A stretch of 64,000 nucleotides of DNA from Variovorax sp. J2L1-78 (GCF_030317205.1 NZ_JASZYB010000004.1:496001-560000), one strand, 5' to 3'; positions 25,894-35,371 are shown, counted from the first letter of the stretch. Notes: generated by a model from the sequence alone, not told the origin. Made by a program: numbers and translations.

Positions 25894-27126
25894 ATGAAAC
25901 TCCTCGTCTACGGCATCAACTTCGCACCCGAACTCACAGGCATCGGCAAGTACACCGGTGACATGGTCGCCTGGCTCGCCGAGCGTGGGCACGACGTGCG
26001 GGTCGTCACCGCACCGCCGTACTACCCCGACTGGCAAGTGCGCGCCGGCTACAGCGGCAGCCGCTACACGCGTGAGGAATGGCATGGCGCCCAGGTCTTC
26101 CGCACGCCGCTGTGGGTGCCCCGGAAGGTCAACGGCACACGCCGCCTGCTGCATCTGGCGAGCTTCGCGATCGCCAGCATCCCGGCGCTTCTGGCGCAAT
26201 GGCGCTGGAAGCCCGATGTGGTCTGGATGACCGAGCCACCGCTCTTCTGCACGCCAGCGGGCCTGCTGTTCGCCCGCATGCGGTCGGCCCGCAGTTGGCT
26301 GCACATCCAGGACTACGAGGTCGATGCCGCCTTCGAACTGGGTCTGCTCCAAGGCGAGCGCTTGCGTTCGATCGTGAGCAGCGGCGAACGCCACCTGATG
26401 CAGCGCTTCGACCGTGTCTCGACGATCTCGCAGCGCATGCTGGAACGTGCGCGCAGCAAGGGAGTCGCCCCCGAGCGGCTGCGGTCCTTTCCCAACTGGG
26501 CCGATGTCTCGGCCATCCAGCCGCTGTCCCGTCCCAGCCCCTACCGCCGCGAACTCGGCATCCCCGACGATGCGGTCGTCGCGCTGTACTCGGGCAACAT
26601 GGGTGCCAAACAAGGCCTGGAGTTGCTCGCCGACCTGGCCCTGCAGACGCGCAGTGATCCGAACATCGTTTTCGTCTTCTGTGGCAACGGTGCCGGGCGC
26701 GAGGGGCTGATGGCCCGTTGCGCCGGCCTGCCCAACGTGCATTTCCTGGACCTCCAGCCGGTCGAGCGGCTGGGCGAACTGCTGGGCCTGGCCGACGTGC
26801 ACCTGCTGCCGCAACGTGCCGATGCAGCCGACCTGGTCATGCCCTCGAAGCTCACCGGCATGCTCAGCAGCGGCCGCCCGGTGCTGGCCGGCGCCCGACC
26901 CGAGACCGAGCTGGGGCAAGTGGTCGCGCAATGCGGCCGCATCGTGCCACCGGAAGACGCCACTGCCTTCGCCGCCGCTTTGCAGGCCCTGGCCGCCGAT
27001 GCGCCGCTGCGCCGCACCCTCGGCGAGCGCGCCCGTCGCTTTGCCGAGGAACACGTGGCCCACGACGCGGTGCTGGCGCGTTTCGAACGCGATCTGTTGG
27101 ACTGCATCGCGCTCCCACCGCGATAA
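25894..27126 (+). CDS. wcaI: Colanic-acid type glycosyltransferase WcaI
   Basis: GT4-family transferase acting on a lipid-linked intermediate in the cytoplasm. It has 410 residues. The N-terminus, MKLLVYGINFAPELTGIGKYT, and TAPPYYPDWQV are hallmarks of the WcaI family; the C-terminal nucleotide-sugar domain includes YSGNMGAKQGLELL and LLPQRADAADLVMPSKLTGM (both about 230-320). The gene is 43 nt after the polymerase and is the last of the plus-strand operon, ending at a bidirectional terminator. Confidence 0.87.
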   Translation: MKLLVYGINFAPELTGIGKYTGDMVAWLAERGHDVRVVTAPPYYPDWQVRAGYSGSRYTREEWHGAQVFRTPLWVPRKVNGTRRLLHLASFAIASIPALLAQWRWKPDVVWMTEPPLFCTPAGLLFARMRSARSWLHIQDYEVDAAFELGLLQGERLRSIVSSGERHLMQRFDRVSTISQRMLERARSKGVAPERLRSFPNWADVSAIQPLSRPSPYRRELGIPDDAVVALYSGNMGAKQGLELLADLALQTRSDPNIVFVFCGNGAGREGLMARCAGLPNVHFLDLQPVERLGELLGLADVHLLPQRADAADLVMPSKLTGMLSSGRPVLAGARPETELGQVVAQCGRIVPPEDATAFAAALQALAADAPLRRTLGERARRFAEEHVAHDAVLARFERDLLDCIALPPR

Positions 27127-27146
27127 GGCATCGCCACGGCCTCATG

Positions 27147-27177
27147 AAAAAGGACCGCCTTGGCGGTCCTTTCTTTT
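27147..27177. terminator. Bidirectional terminator between wcaI and wzc
   Basis: Stem AGGACCGCC/GGCGGTCCT (27151-27159 with 27162-27170), extended by flanking A and T runs on both sides (AAAA before, TTCTTTT after). It can stop both the plus-strand operon ending at 27126 and the minus-strand wza-wzb-wzc operon ending at 27199. Confidence 0.88.
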
Positions 27178-27198
27178 GTCTGGCAACTGCGCGCCTTG

Positions 27199-29457
27199 TC
27201 ACTGCTCGTCCGGCAGGATGCTTTCGTAGTTGTAGTTCGTGTAGCGATAGCGCCCGTACTTGTAGGCGCTGTACGCCCGCTTGTCCACGTTCATGGCGTT
27301 CAGCAGCACGCCTGTGGCCGCCCGTCCGCCCAGCGACAGACGGCGCACGCTCTCTTTGAGCTCGCCCATCGTCGACTGGTCCGCACGCGCCACCAGCAGA
27401 ACCGTGCCGGCATGCATCGCCACCGTCATCGTGTCGGCCGCCACCAGCACCGGCGGTGTATCGATGACGACCAGGTCGTAGAGTTCGGACAGCCGCTCCA
27501 GCGTCGCCTTGAACGACTCCGAGACCAGCAGTTCCGACGGGTTCGGCGGCAGCTGGCCGGTGGCCAGGAAGTCGAGGTCGGGAACGACCTGGCGATGCAC
27601 CGTCTGCTGCACCGTCAGGCTGCCCGCGATGAGCTCCGACAGGCCGCCATGACGCTGAAGCCCGAAGTACTGATGGGCATGGCCGCGACGCAGGTCGGCG
27701 TCGATCAGCAGCGTGCGCTTGCCTGCCGCCGCCATGAGTGCCGCGAAGTTCGCCGACACGAAGCTCTTGCCCAGGCCCGGCGTCGCGCCGGTGATCAGCA
27801 CACGGTTGTTGGGCGATTCCAGCATCGCGAACTGCATGGCCGTGCGCAGGCTGCGCAGGCTTTCGACGGCCGGGTCGTCCGGATGCTCGATCGCGAGCAA
27901 CCGCACGCCGGTGGCGCCGGTGAGGCGACGCTTGGCGATCGCATCCTGGGCATTGCTCATGGGGATCGTGGAGAACACCGGCAGGCCCGTGTGCGTTTCG
28001 ACCTCGTGGGGATCGCGGATGCGCTGCTCGATGAAGGCGTTGCGCAGGAAGGCCACGACGATGCCGAGGAACAGCCCCAGTGCCAGCGCAGCGCCGACGA
28101 TGACCTTGCGGTTGGGCTTGACCGGCACCTCCGGAATCACGGCCTCGTCCAGCACGCGCACGTTGCCGACCTTGCCTTCCTTGACCAGGCGCAGTTGCAG
28201 CGCGTTGTTCAACAGCGACTGGTACAGCTCGGTGTTGACCTTCACGTCACGCTCCATGCGCACGGCTTCCTGCTGGATGGCCGGCAGCCCCTTGATGCGC
28301 GTCTGGATGTTCGCGATCTCGCGCTGCAGCGCGGCGATCTGCGTATCGAGGGTCTGCACCGACGGATGCGCGGCCGTGAAGCGGCTCTCGAGTTCGCGGC
28401 GGCGCTGCTGGGCATCCAGCAGACGGGTTTGCCGGTCGACGGACTCGGTCAGGACCGCGGTGGCTTCCTCGTTGAACGCCACGGTGGCCTTCTGGTTGCG
28501 GAAGCGGTTGTAGACCTCTTCCGATGCTTCCAGTTGCTTCTTGAACTGCGGCAGCTGCACATCCAGGAAAGCCAAGGTCTTCTGGGCCTCCGCCGCCTTG
28601 CGCTCGATGTTCTGGCGAACATACTGCGCGCCGACGGCATTCAGCACGCGCGTGATCCTGTAGGGGTCGCTGCCCATCATCGACACGGCGATGATGCCGG
28701 AGGTCTTGCCGCGCTCACTCAGCGCCAACTCAGACTGCACGCCGGAGACGGTCGGCAACTTGCCCGATCGCACCAGGTCGAATTCCGCGCCCGGTTTTCC
28801 CGCAAGCTGGTCGACCTGCAGCGTGATCGGGCCTTCTTCGGTCTGCGCGTTGAGCACCGATCCCACCGTACCGGTCAGCGGCGTCGCCAAACGCGGATGC
28901 TCCAGCGTGTACTGACCGCCACCCTTGGCCGTCACCCGGAACAGCGCGCCTTCGAGCGGGGCGGGCACGTCGAACTGCGACACGACAATGCGTTCCGTGC
29001 CCGACACATAGCCCTGGAAGCCCAGGAAGCCCGGGTCGGACAGCGCATTGGAGCGACGGGCCAGCCAGCCACCGATGTAGGGGATGTAGCGCGGGCTGCT
29101 CGAGATGTAGAGCTTGGTCGCCTCCACCGCGGGCGCCACCACCATCCGGGAGCGGATGATTTCCATCTCGGCGCTGGTCGGCGTGCGCACGTCGAACAAC
29201 CCGGCCGCTTCGCCCAGCACGCCCTTGCTGGCGCTGCCTTCGGTGTCTTCGACCTGGATCAGCACTTCGGTCTGATAGACCGGACGCTCCAGGAGCGCAT
29301 AGGCCGTACCGATCGCGAGCACCACCAGCGTGATGGCGAGGATCAGCCACTTGTGCGCCAGCAGCACGTCGACATAGCGGCCGACGTCGAGATCGCCGTC
29401 GTCATCGACGGCGTTGGACGGGACAGCGCTGGTGGAATGGGGAAATGTGGAATTCAT
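27199..29457 (-). CDS. wzc: Wzc-type polysaccharide co-polymerase and tyrosine autokinase
   Basis: Inner-membrane protein that controls chain length and export by cycling its own tyrosine phosphorylation. It has 752 residues. A Wzz domain lies between helices at about 35-55 and 430-455, with a long coiled periplasmic part between them. The cytoplasmic BY-kinase has Walker A TPGLGKS, A' LLIDADLR and Walker B LVVIDTPP. The C-terminus is a tyrosine cluster (YSAYKYGRYRYTNYNY). The ATG at 29455-29457 shares one base with the wzb stop (TGATG), so the genes are coupled; an in-frame ATG 11 codons earlier lies within wzb. Confidence 0.95.
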   Translation of the reverse strand: MNSTFPHSTSAVPSNAVDDDGDLDVGRYVDVLLAHKWLILAITLVVLAIGTAYALLERPVYQTEVLIQVEDTEGSASKGVLGEAAGLFDVRTPTSAEMEIIRSRMVVAPAVEATKLYISSSPRYIPYIGGWLARRSNALSDPGFLGFQGYVSGTERIVVSQFDVPAPLEGALFRVTAKGGGQYTLEHPRLATPLTGTVGSVLNAQTEEGPITLQVDQLAGKPGAEFDLVRSGKLPTVSGVQSELALSERGKTSGIIAVSMMGSDPYRITRVLNAVGAQYVRQNIERKAAEAQKTLAFLDVQLPQFKKQLEASEEVYNRFRNQKATVAFNEEATAVLTESVDRQTRLLDAQQRRRELESRFTAAHPSVQTLDTQIAALQREIANIQTRIKGLPAIQQEAVRMERDVKVNTELYQSLLNNALQLRLVKEGKVGNVRVLDEAVIPEVPVKPNRKVIVGAALALGLFLGIVVAFLRNAFIEQRIRDPHEVETHTGLPVFSTIPMSNAQDAIAKRRLTGATGVRLLAIEHPDDPAVESLRSLRTAMQFAMLESPNNRVLITGATPGLGKSFVSANFAALMAAAGKRTLLIDADLRRGHAHQYFGLQRHGGLSELIAGSLTVQQTVHRQVVPDLDFLATGQLPPNPSELLVSESFKATLERLSELYDLVVIDTPPVLVAADTMTVAMHAGTVLLVARADQSTMGELKESVRRLSLGGRAATGVLLNAMNVDKRAYSAYKYGRYRYTNYNYESILPDEQ

Positions 29458-29900
29458 CAGCTGGACACTCTTGAAATGCGTTGGACCCACTGCTGCGCGC
29501 CGTTCTCGATAAGCGCGAAGGACGTGCGAAAGGCGCTGTCACCGGCGCGGTACGGATCGGGCACGTCCTGGCCGGAGCGTTCGCACAGGCGAAACACGCG
29601 GCCGAGGGCGAAGGGATAGCGCTGTTCGATCTCGCGGCGCTGCCCGCCGTCCATCACGAGAATGAGATCGGCACGCCGGCACATGTCGCTCTGGATCTGC
29701 TGCGCGCGATGCGCATCGATGCTCAGCCCACGCTCCTTCATGAGCGCGCAGGCGATCGGATCAGCGCCCTGTCCGACCAGCGCACCCAGGCCCGCCGAAG
29801 TGACCTGGCGATCGGGCAAGGCCGCCTTCACCAGGCCTTCGGCCATGGGGCTGCGGCAGATGTTTCCGATGCACACGATCAGGATGTTCCGGATGGACAC
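29457..29900 (-). CDS. wzb: Low-molecular-weight protein-tyrosine phosphatase Wzb
   Basis: Dephosphorylates the Wzc tyrosine cluster to allow polymer assembly. It has 147 residues with the P-loop VCIGNICRSP (nucleophile Cys10, Arg16) and the general-acid loop DVPDPYRAGDSAF. It lies 6 nt after wza and one base into wzc. The full wza-wzb-wzc set is therefore intact and in the canonical order. Confidence 0.96.
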   Translation of the reverse strand: MSIRNILIVCIGNICRSPMAEGLVKAALPDRQVTSAGLGALVGQGADPIACALMKERGLSIDAHRAQQIQSDMCRRADLILVMDGGQRREIEQRYPFALGRVFRLCERSGQDVPDPYRAGDSAFRTSFALIENGAQQWVQRISRVSS

Positions 29901-29906
29901 GATCGT

Positions 29907-31067
29907 TCAGTTCGTGCCGCCGACCGGCCGACTCAACTCACGCACGGACGTGGCGGTGGTCGTGGACGGGAGGATGAGGCTGATCACGCGGTTCCAGCGC
30001 ACCAGTGGCACCGGATCGACGAAAACCACGTCCTTCGGACGCAGCGCGAACTGGTCGGCCAGCGCCAGCGCCATCGGCGTGCGCGCATCCAGATGGAACA
30101 GCGACCGGCCGCCCGTCGGTTCGTTGCGCACCACATAGATCTGGCGCGGGTTCGCCTGGCTCAGGTTCACCCCGCCGGCTTCGCTCAGCGCGTCGTTGAG
30201 GCTCAGACGGCCGTTGCGCATCGGGATCGCGGCCTGCTGGCTCACCTCGCCCATCACCGTCACCTTGCGTTCGTCACGGCCGCGCACCATCACCAGGTCG
30301 CCGTTCTTGAGCGGAATGCGGGTCGGGTCGACACCCGCATCGGTGAGGGCCACCAGATCGAGCGGAATCGTCTTGCCGTTGCGCGTGAGCGTGATCAGGG
30401 AACGATCCCCGTTGGTTGAAAGACCGCCCGCGCGATTGAGCGCTTCGGCCAGGGTCATCGGGATGTCGGTGAACACCATCAGGCCGGGCGCGCGCACCTC
30501 ACCTTCGATGTAGGCGCGCTTGCTGCGGAACGCGGTCACACGCACGCTCAACTGCGGGTTTTTGAAAACACGGGACAGGCGGCGAACCAGCATGTCCTCG
30601 AGTTCCTGGATGGTCATGCCCGCCGCCGTGACGGACCCGGCATACGGGAAGGTCAGCTGCCCGGTGTTGGACACGATGAAGCCTGGGGCGGGCGAAATGC
30701 TGGCCGCGTCGGCAACGGTGGTGGCCGGCGTGGCACTGAACGCGATCTCGGGATGGTCGTAGACCACGATCCCCACCACGTCGCCCGGGCCGATGCGGTA
30801 TTGCTCGGCCTCGCCAACCAGGGCCTGGACCTCGGGCGGGACGGGCCGGACCGCGTTGGCACGCTGCGCCTGGATCAGCGCAGGGGTGATCGCCGTCAGG
30901 GCGCCGGGCGGCGGCGGATCCTCATTGGGCCCCGAGAAGCCGGAAGGCGACACGGCCTGATCAGCATCACCGCTGGCCGAACTGAAGCCCGGGCCCAACG
31001 GGGCACAGCCCTGCAGCAGCAGTGCTGCAGAGGTGAACAGGGCGGCATGTACTAAGAAACTTTTCAA
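29907..31067 (-). CDS. wza: Outer-membrane polysaccharide export protein Wza
   Basis: Octameric outer-membrane channel lipoprotein for capsule or exopolysaccharide. The 386 residues show a lipoprotein signal with the lipobox LLLQGC, a Poly_export (PES) domain (YRIGPGDVVGIVVYDHPE, about 90-180) and two SLBB domains. No ATG is available at the N-terminus. I take the TTG at 31065-31067, which has GGAG 7 nt upstream and gives MKSFLVHAALFTSAALLLQGC in outline. Another TTG 7 codons earlier (31088) lacks a ribosome binding site. It is first in the wza-wzb-wzc operon. Confidence 0.92.
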   Translation of the reverse strand: MKSFLVHAALFTSAALLLQGCAPLGPGFSSASGDADQAVSPSGFSGPNEDPPPPGALTAITPALIQAQRANAVRPVPPEVQALVGEAEQYRIGPGDVVGIVVYDHPEIAFSATPATTVADAASISPAPGFIVSNTGQLTFPYAGSVTAAGMTIQELEDMLVRRLSRVFKNPQLSVRVTAFRSKRAYIEGEVRAPGLMVFTDIPMTLAEALNRAGGLSTNGDRSLITLTRNGKTIPLDLVALTDAGVDPTRIPLKNGDLVMVRGRDERKVTVMGEVSQQAAIPMRNGRLSLNDALSEAGGVNLSQANPRQIYVVRNEPTGGRSLFHLDARTPMALALADQFALRPKDVVFVDPVPLVRWNRVISLILPSTTTATSVRELSRPVGGTN

Positions 31068-31269
31068 ACCTGGCTCCGCGTTGACCAAAATGAATACTTT
31101 TGGAAACAGTTCCTACTGTACCTCAGCTCTAGACCCGTGCTTGAATTGTTTCTGGTCGTACATCTTCTGACATGCGATCAAACCCGTGAAAAATTGCACG
31201 GTGCGCCGATTTCCAAGCGTTGCGAGGCCGCGCAGCCCCCCAACGCACCCGCCTAACACCCGACTGAAA
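31068..31269 (-). other. Gap upstream of wza
   Basis: 202 nt between the wza start and the end of hemY, AT-richer near 31080-31200. The wza promoter should be here, but no good -35/-10 pair stands out (TACAGT near 31115-31120 on the minus strand is one weak -10). A small inverted repeat, CCGTG/CACGG, lies near 31184-31201. No terminator for hemY is visible, so the hem transcript may read into wza. Confidence 0.3.
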
Positions 31270-32550
31270 TCAGAGGTCTTCTGTCTGCGCGGCGCGCTTC
31301 CAGGCGGCCATGGCCTCGGATGCATCGTCGCGCGCTTCGGCGAGTTGCGCCAGAGCGCGCCAGGCGCTCCGGTACAAGGAGACATCCTGCAAAGCCATGC
31401 CGGCCTGCATGAGCAGTTGCTGCGCCTTGCCCCAGAGCTGGCGTTTCATGCACACCATGCCCGCCAGGTACAGCAGGTTGGCGTCACGCGGATTGCCGCG
31501 CTGCGCCGACTCGATGCGCGCGAGCCAGTCGGCGTCGACCGATGCGAGACCGGCCTCCAGAGCCCGGACCAGCTTCACCCGCAAGCTGCCCACCAGACCG
31601 TCGGGATGGCGCACCATGAACTCCCACACGGGCAGCAGCCAGCCCCGCGCCACGGCCAGATCGCCGTGCAGCGCCACCATCCGCTGCGCCGCATGAATGG
31701 CGACTTCGGGCATCTCGCGCTCGCCGGCTTCGAGGTCGGCCCAGGCGCGGATCAGCTGCGCCGCATCATGGGCGCCGGAGAGCAGTTCCATGGCCAGGCC
31801 GCGCACGATGCTCTGGGCCGCCGCCTCGGAAAAGGCACGGTGCTTGGCCAGCAAACGGGCCGTCTGAAGCGCCTCGAGCGTGCGGCGCTCCTGCCGCGCC
31901 GCCTTCAGATGCAGGCGCAGCGCCAGCGTGCGGCGCTGCACGCCCTGCGGCAATTCCTTCAGGCGCGCCAGCGCCGCTGAAGGGTCATGGTCTTCCAGCG
32001 CCCAGCGCGCCGAACGCAACTGCACGCCTTCGCGCGTCTCGGGGCTCAGCACCCCACGCTCGGCACTTTCGTTGAGGGCCTGCTGCAGGTGCGCGTCGCG
32101 CGCGGCCCGATCCTGCAGCGACTGGGCGCTCTCGGCCGCCAGCAGGTGCGAGAGCACGCGCAGCTGGCGCGCCTGCGGCAGTGCGACATCGAGCGCCTCC
32201 AGCGCACGCTCCTGGGCCAATGCGGCCATGGCCGCGCGGCGTGCGCGCGAGAAGCGCCCGGCCATCAGTTGCACCATGGCGTCGAGCAGTGCCGTGTGCA
32301 GGGCACGTTCCTTCTGCTGCACCCGCCACTGGCGCGCCTGCTGCGGCAGCGAGAACAGCGCCGCCAACGCCCGCAGCGCCGCGTACAGCAGCACGAAGGT
32401 GCCGGCCAGCAGCAGCAGCACCAGGTTGAGCGAGAGGTCGACGCGCCACGGCGGCCAGAACACGGTGATCGTGCCCTGGTTGTTGCCCGCGAAGAGCGCC
32501 ACCGCAGCGGCGATGCCGAAGAGCGCAAGGAGCCAGAGAGCAGCGCGCAT
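31270..32550 (-). CDS. hemY: HemY protein (heme biosynthesis-associated, TPR)
   Basis: Inner-membrane protein of the proteobacterial HemY family. It is linked by gene order to tetrapyrrole synthesis but is not the protoporphyrinogen oxidase that shares the name in Gram-positives. It has 426 residues with two N-terminal membrane helices (about 3-22 and 42-65, LNLVLLLLAGTFVLLYAAL) and a helical TPR-like remainder. NNQGTITVFWPPWRVDLS between the helices is typical. It follows hemX by 13 nt and ends the hemCDXY run. Confidence 0.88.
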   Translation of the reverse strand: MRAALWLLALFGIAAAVALFAGNNQGTITVFWPPWRVDLSLNLVLLLLAGTFVLLYAALRALAALFSLPQQARQWRVQQKERALHTALLDAMVQLMAGRFSRARRAAMAALAQERALEALDVALPQARQLRVLSHLLAAESAQSLQDRAARDAHLQQALNESAERGVLSPETREGVQLRSARWALEDHDPSAALARLKELPQGVQRRTLALRLHLKAARQERRTLEALQTARLLAKHRAFSEAAAQSIVRGLAMELLSGAHDAAQLIRAWADLEAGEREMPEVAIHAAQRMVALHGDLAVARGWLLPVWEFMVRHPDGLVGSLRVKLVRALEAGLASVDADWLARIESAQRGNPRDANLLYLAGMVCMKRQLWGKAQQLLMQAGMALQDVSLYRSAWRALAQLAEARDDASEAMAAWKRAAQTEDL

Positions 32551-32563
32551 GGGTCGTCGACGT

Positions 32564-33646
32564 TCAGCGGCCGGCCGCGGCGGTGGACAGCGCGGCGAGC
32601 GTATCGTCGACGCGCGGCGTTTCGGCCGTGCGGACCTGCAATTGCACTTGTTGCAGCAGCGTCGCCGCGGTCTGCACCCGGCGCGAGGCCGGGTCGAAAT
32701 AGCGGTTGAGCGACGCCGCCACCAGCGCCAGTTCGCTGCGCGCGGTGTCGACCTGGCGCGACAGCAATGCCAGGCGTGCGTTGAGCAGCTTCAACTTGAG
32801 GTTCTCGCGCAGGAAGAAGGTCTGGTCGGGCGACAACAGCACGGCCTCGGGCCGTTCGATGCGGCCCACGCGCACCAGGGAGCGCGCCTCCGCCTGCGCC
32901 GCCATCAGGATGCGCTTCCACCAAGGCGCATCGGCGGGGATCGGCTCGCTCTGCAAGGCGCCGGTGCCACCGCTGCGCACGCCGACCGCATTGAGCGTGG
33001 GCAGGTCGTCCACGCCGCGCATCAGTTCGTCGAGCTTCTGCAGCGCTTCGCCGCCATCACCGCTGGCGGTGGCCCGCAGGCGATCGGCGTCGCGCTGGAC
33101 GGCACGCTGCAGCGGCGCCAGCCGCGGCTGGGCGGCGCGCGTGATGCGCACGTCGGCCGCCTTGAGGGCCGCCAGCAGCGGCTCGACGTTGCCGGTGACC
33201 TGTGCCTGCTGCAACGCCAGACGCACGGCCGATTCGATGTCCACCACCAGGTTCTCGTCGCGCGAGCGCGACAGGCTCTGCATCAGTTCCTCGAGCTGGG
33301 AACGCTGCAATGCCACTTCGGCCACGCGTGTTTCGGTGAGCGCCAGCCGGGCGGCGGTATCGCGCACGGTCTCGTGCGCCTGCCGCGCCAGCGTGCGCGC
33401 CTCGAGCGATTGCGCCATTGCATCCGCACTCTGACGGGCGAGCTGCTCCTGCATGCCGCCGACCTTCTGCCACAGCACGATCACCAGCACCAAGGCGACG
33501 AGGGCCATCAGCGATAGCAGGCCGAGGACGATGCGGGACAGCATCACGGCGCCAAGGGACGCAGGGGGCACGGCGGTCACCGGCATCGGGGTGCGCGCGA
33601 CAGGCTCCGGCACGGTTTCATCGGGGGTCGCGGACACGGAACTCAT
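32564..33646 (-). CDS. hemX: HemX protein (uroporphyrinogen methyltransferase-like, non-catalytic)
   Basis: A 360-residue membrane protein of the HemX family, named for similarity to uroporphyrinogen-III C-methyltransferase but lacking SAM motifs. One membrane helix is at about 34-56 (LGLLSLMALVALVLVIVLW), then a long periplasmic coiled coil (about 60-130) and a helical domain. The ATG at 33644-33646 overlaps the hemD stop as ATGA. The frame stays open far upstream, but that is the shadow of hemD. Its exact role in heme synthesis is unknown. Confidence 0.88.
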   Translation of the reverse strand: MSSVSATPDETVPEPVARTPMPVTAVPPASLGAVMLSRIVLGLLSLMALVALVLVIVLWQKVGGMQEQLARQSADAMAQSLEARTLARQAHETVRDTAARLALTETRVAEVALQRSQLEELMQSLSRSRDENLVVDIESAVRLALQQAQVTGNVEPLLAALKAADVRITRAAQPRLAPLQRAVQRDADRLRATASGDGGEALQKLDELMRGVDDLPTLNAVGVRSGGTGALQSEPIPADAPWWKRILMAAQAEARSLVRVGRIERPEAVLLSPDQTFFLRENLKLKLLNARLALLSRQVDTARSELALVAASLNRYFDPASRRVQTAATLLQQVQLQVRTAETPRVDDTLAALSTAAAGR

Positions 33647-34419
33647 TGGAACGATTCTATCGACGCGGCCAGGGCGGCCAGCCCCGGCTGCGACAGCGCG
33701 ACCGTGCCGAAACCGGCGGCGCGCGCAGCCTCGCCGATGCGGGGATGGGTGGCCACGGCGCGCGCGGAGCGCCAATCGATCTCGGGCACGGCCTGGCACA
33801 GGTTCGCGATGCCTTCCGAGCTGCTGAAGAGCCACACGCTGCCGTCGGTGGCGCCCTGGATCGCCAGCCGGCGCTCGGCCTCGCCGAAGATCGGCGCGAG
33901 CCGGCGGTACGCCGCGACGACCTCGACCGCACCGCCGGCCGACTGGACCGTGCGCGCCAGCCAGTCGCGCCCGCCCGGCTGGCCGGCAACGTCGCCGCCG
34001 CGCACGATCAACACCCGCGTGCCGGCGACGACCTGCGGCCGCACCACGGCCCACAGCGCTTCGGAATCGAACTGCGCGGCATCGTCGCCCGGGGCATCGA
34101 TGCACGATGCCGGCACGCCGGCCTCCTGCAGCGCCCGCACGGTACCGGGGCCGGTGGCCCAGCAGCGCGGCGCGGGGTCCGCGGCCAGGTCGGCCGCCAC
34201 GCGGGCGTCGACGAAGTGCGACGCCGCGGCAGCGCTCACGAACATCAGCGCGTCCTGACGGACCACGGCAAGGCGCGCGGCCGCCAATGCGCCGGCATCT
34301 TCCAGCGGCTCGATCGCGATCAGCGGCAAGGCCACGGCGCGCAGTCCCGCGCCGTTCAAGGCGTCGACCCAACGCGACGCCTCGTGCGCCGGTCGGGTGA
34401 CGATCACACGGCGATTCAT
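33643..34419 (-). CDS. hemD: Uroporphyrinogen-III synthase
   Basis: Cyclises hydroxymethylbilane with ring-D inversion to uroporphyrinogen III. It has 258 residues and is weakly conserved like all HemD. VIVTRPAHEASRW at the N-terminus, ATGPGTVRALQEAGV and WLFSSSEGIANL are the recognisable family motifs. The start at 34417-34419 gives MNRRVIVTRPA. It follows hemC by 16 nt and overlaps hemX by 4 nt. Confidence 0.92.
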   Translation of the reverse strand: MNRRVIVTRPAHEASRWVDALNGAGLRAVALPLIAIEPLEDAGALAAARLAVVRQDALMFVSAAAASHFVDARVAADLAADPAPRCWATGPGTVRALQEAGVPASCIDAPGDDAAQFDSEALWAVVRPQVVAGTRVLIVRGGDVAGQPGGRDWLARTVQSAGGAVEVVAAYRRLAPIFGEAERRLAIQGATDGSVWLFSSSEGIANLCQAVPEIDWRSARAVATHPRIGEAARAAGFGTVALSQPGLAALAASIESFQ

Positions 34420-34435
34420 CCGCGCGACGAAGCGG

Positions 34436-35371
34436 TCAGTGCGCGCCGGCCGCGCGCAGCCGGGCCGCGGCCTCGTCGCCGAGCGCCTCCGCCTGCGCGG
34501 CGCCGTCGACGGCGCCCCGCGCCTCGACGCGCAGCAGCGCGCCCGTCCCTTCCGGATCACCCCAGGCGGCTTCGATGCGCAGGCTGCCGTCGGGCTGCCA
34601 GCGGGCATGCGCCGCGAGCGGCATCGAGCAGCTGCCCCCCATCGCGCGGCTCACGGCGCGTTCGGCGGCGGTGGCCAGCGCGTCCGGCCGGTGCATGAGC
34701 GGTGCGAGCAGCGCGATCAGGTCGGCGCGATCGGCGCGCACCTCGATGCCCAGCGCGCCCTGCCCGGCGGCCGGCAGCATCGTCTCGGGTTCGAAGGCGG
34801 TGCGGATGCGGCTTTCGAGGCCGAGCCGCTTCAGGCCGGCGGCCGCCAGGATGATCCCGTCGTACTGCCCCTCGTCGAGCTTGCGCAGGCGGGTGTCGAG
34901 GTTGCCGCGCAGCGGTTCGATGCGCAGGTCGGGCCGCAGTGCGCGCAGCAGCACCACGCGGCGCAGGCTGGAGGTGCCGACGACGGCGCCCTGGGGCAGT
35001 TCGTCGAGCGATGCGTAAGTGGGCGAGACGAAGGCGTCGCGCGGGTCTTCGCGCTCGAGCACGCAGGCCAGCACGAAGCCCTCGGGCAGTTCCATCGGCA
35101 CGTCCTTGAGCGAATGCACCGCGATGTCGGCGCGCCGCTCTTCCAGCGCCGTTTCGAGTTCCTTGACGAACAGGCCCTTGCCGCCGACCTTGCTGAGCGT
35201 GCGGTCCAGGATTTGGTCGCCGCGGGTGGTCATGCCCAGCAGGCTGACCGAGTGGCCTCGTTCTTGCAGCAGCCGTTGCACGTGCTCGGCTTGCCACAGG
35301 GCCAGACGGCTTTCGCGCGTCGCGATCACGATGTTGCTCAAGGCCGGATTCCAGTGGTGAAGAAGACCCAT
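34436..35371 (-). CDS. hemC: Porphobilinogen deaminase (hydroxymethylbilane synthase)
   Basis: Joins four porphobilinogens into hydroxymethylbilane. It has 311 residues with the dipyrromethane cofactor Cys248 in GGSCSMPLAAH, and IVIATRESRLALWQAEHV near the N-terminus. HSLKDVP and GTSSLRR complete the signature. The ATG at 35371 has no clear Shine-Dalgarno; a TTG ten codons on (ahead of SNIVIATRES) is the common start point in the family and may be the real one. It is divergent from ppc. Confidence 0.94.
   Translation of the reverse strand: MGLLHHWNPALSNIVIATRESRLALWQAEHVQRLLQERGHSVSLLGMTTRGDQILDRTLSKVGGKGLFVKELETALEERRADIAVHSLKDVPMELPEGFVLACVLEREDPRDAFVSPTYASLDELPQGAVVGTSSLRRVVLLRALRPDLRIEPLRGNLDTRLRKLDEGQYDGIILAAAGLKRLGLESRIRTAFEPETMLPAAGQGALGIEVRADRADLIALLAPLMHRPDALATAAERAVSRAMGGSCSMPLAAHARWQPDGSLRIEAAWGDPEGTGALLRVEARGAVDGAAQAEALGDEAAARLRAAGAH

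Noticed and set aside
31113..31385. A 90-codon minus-strand frame between hemY and wza.
   Set aside because: It overlaps the 3' end of hemY in another frame, has no ribosome binding site, and looks like non-coding composition.
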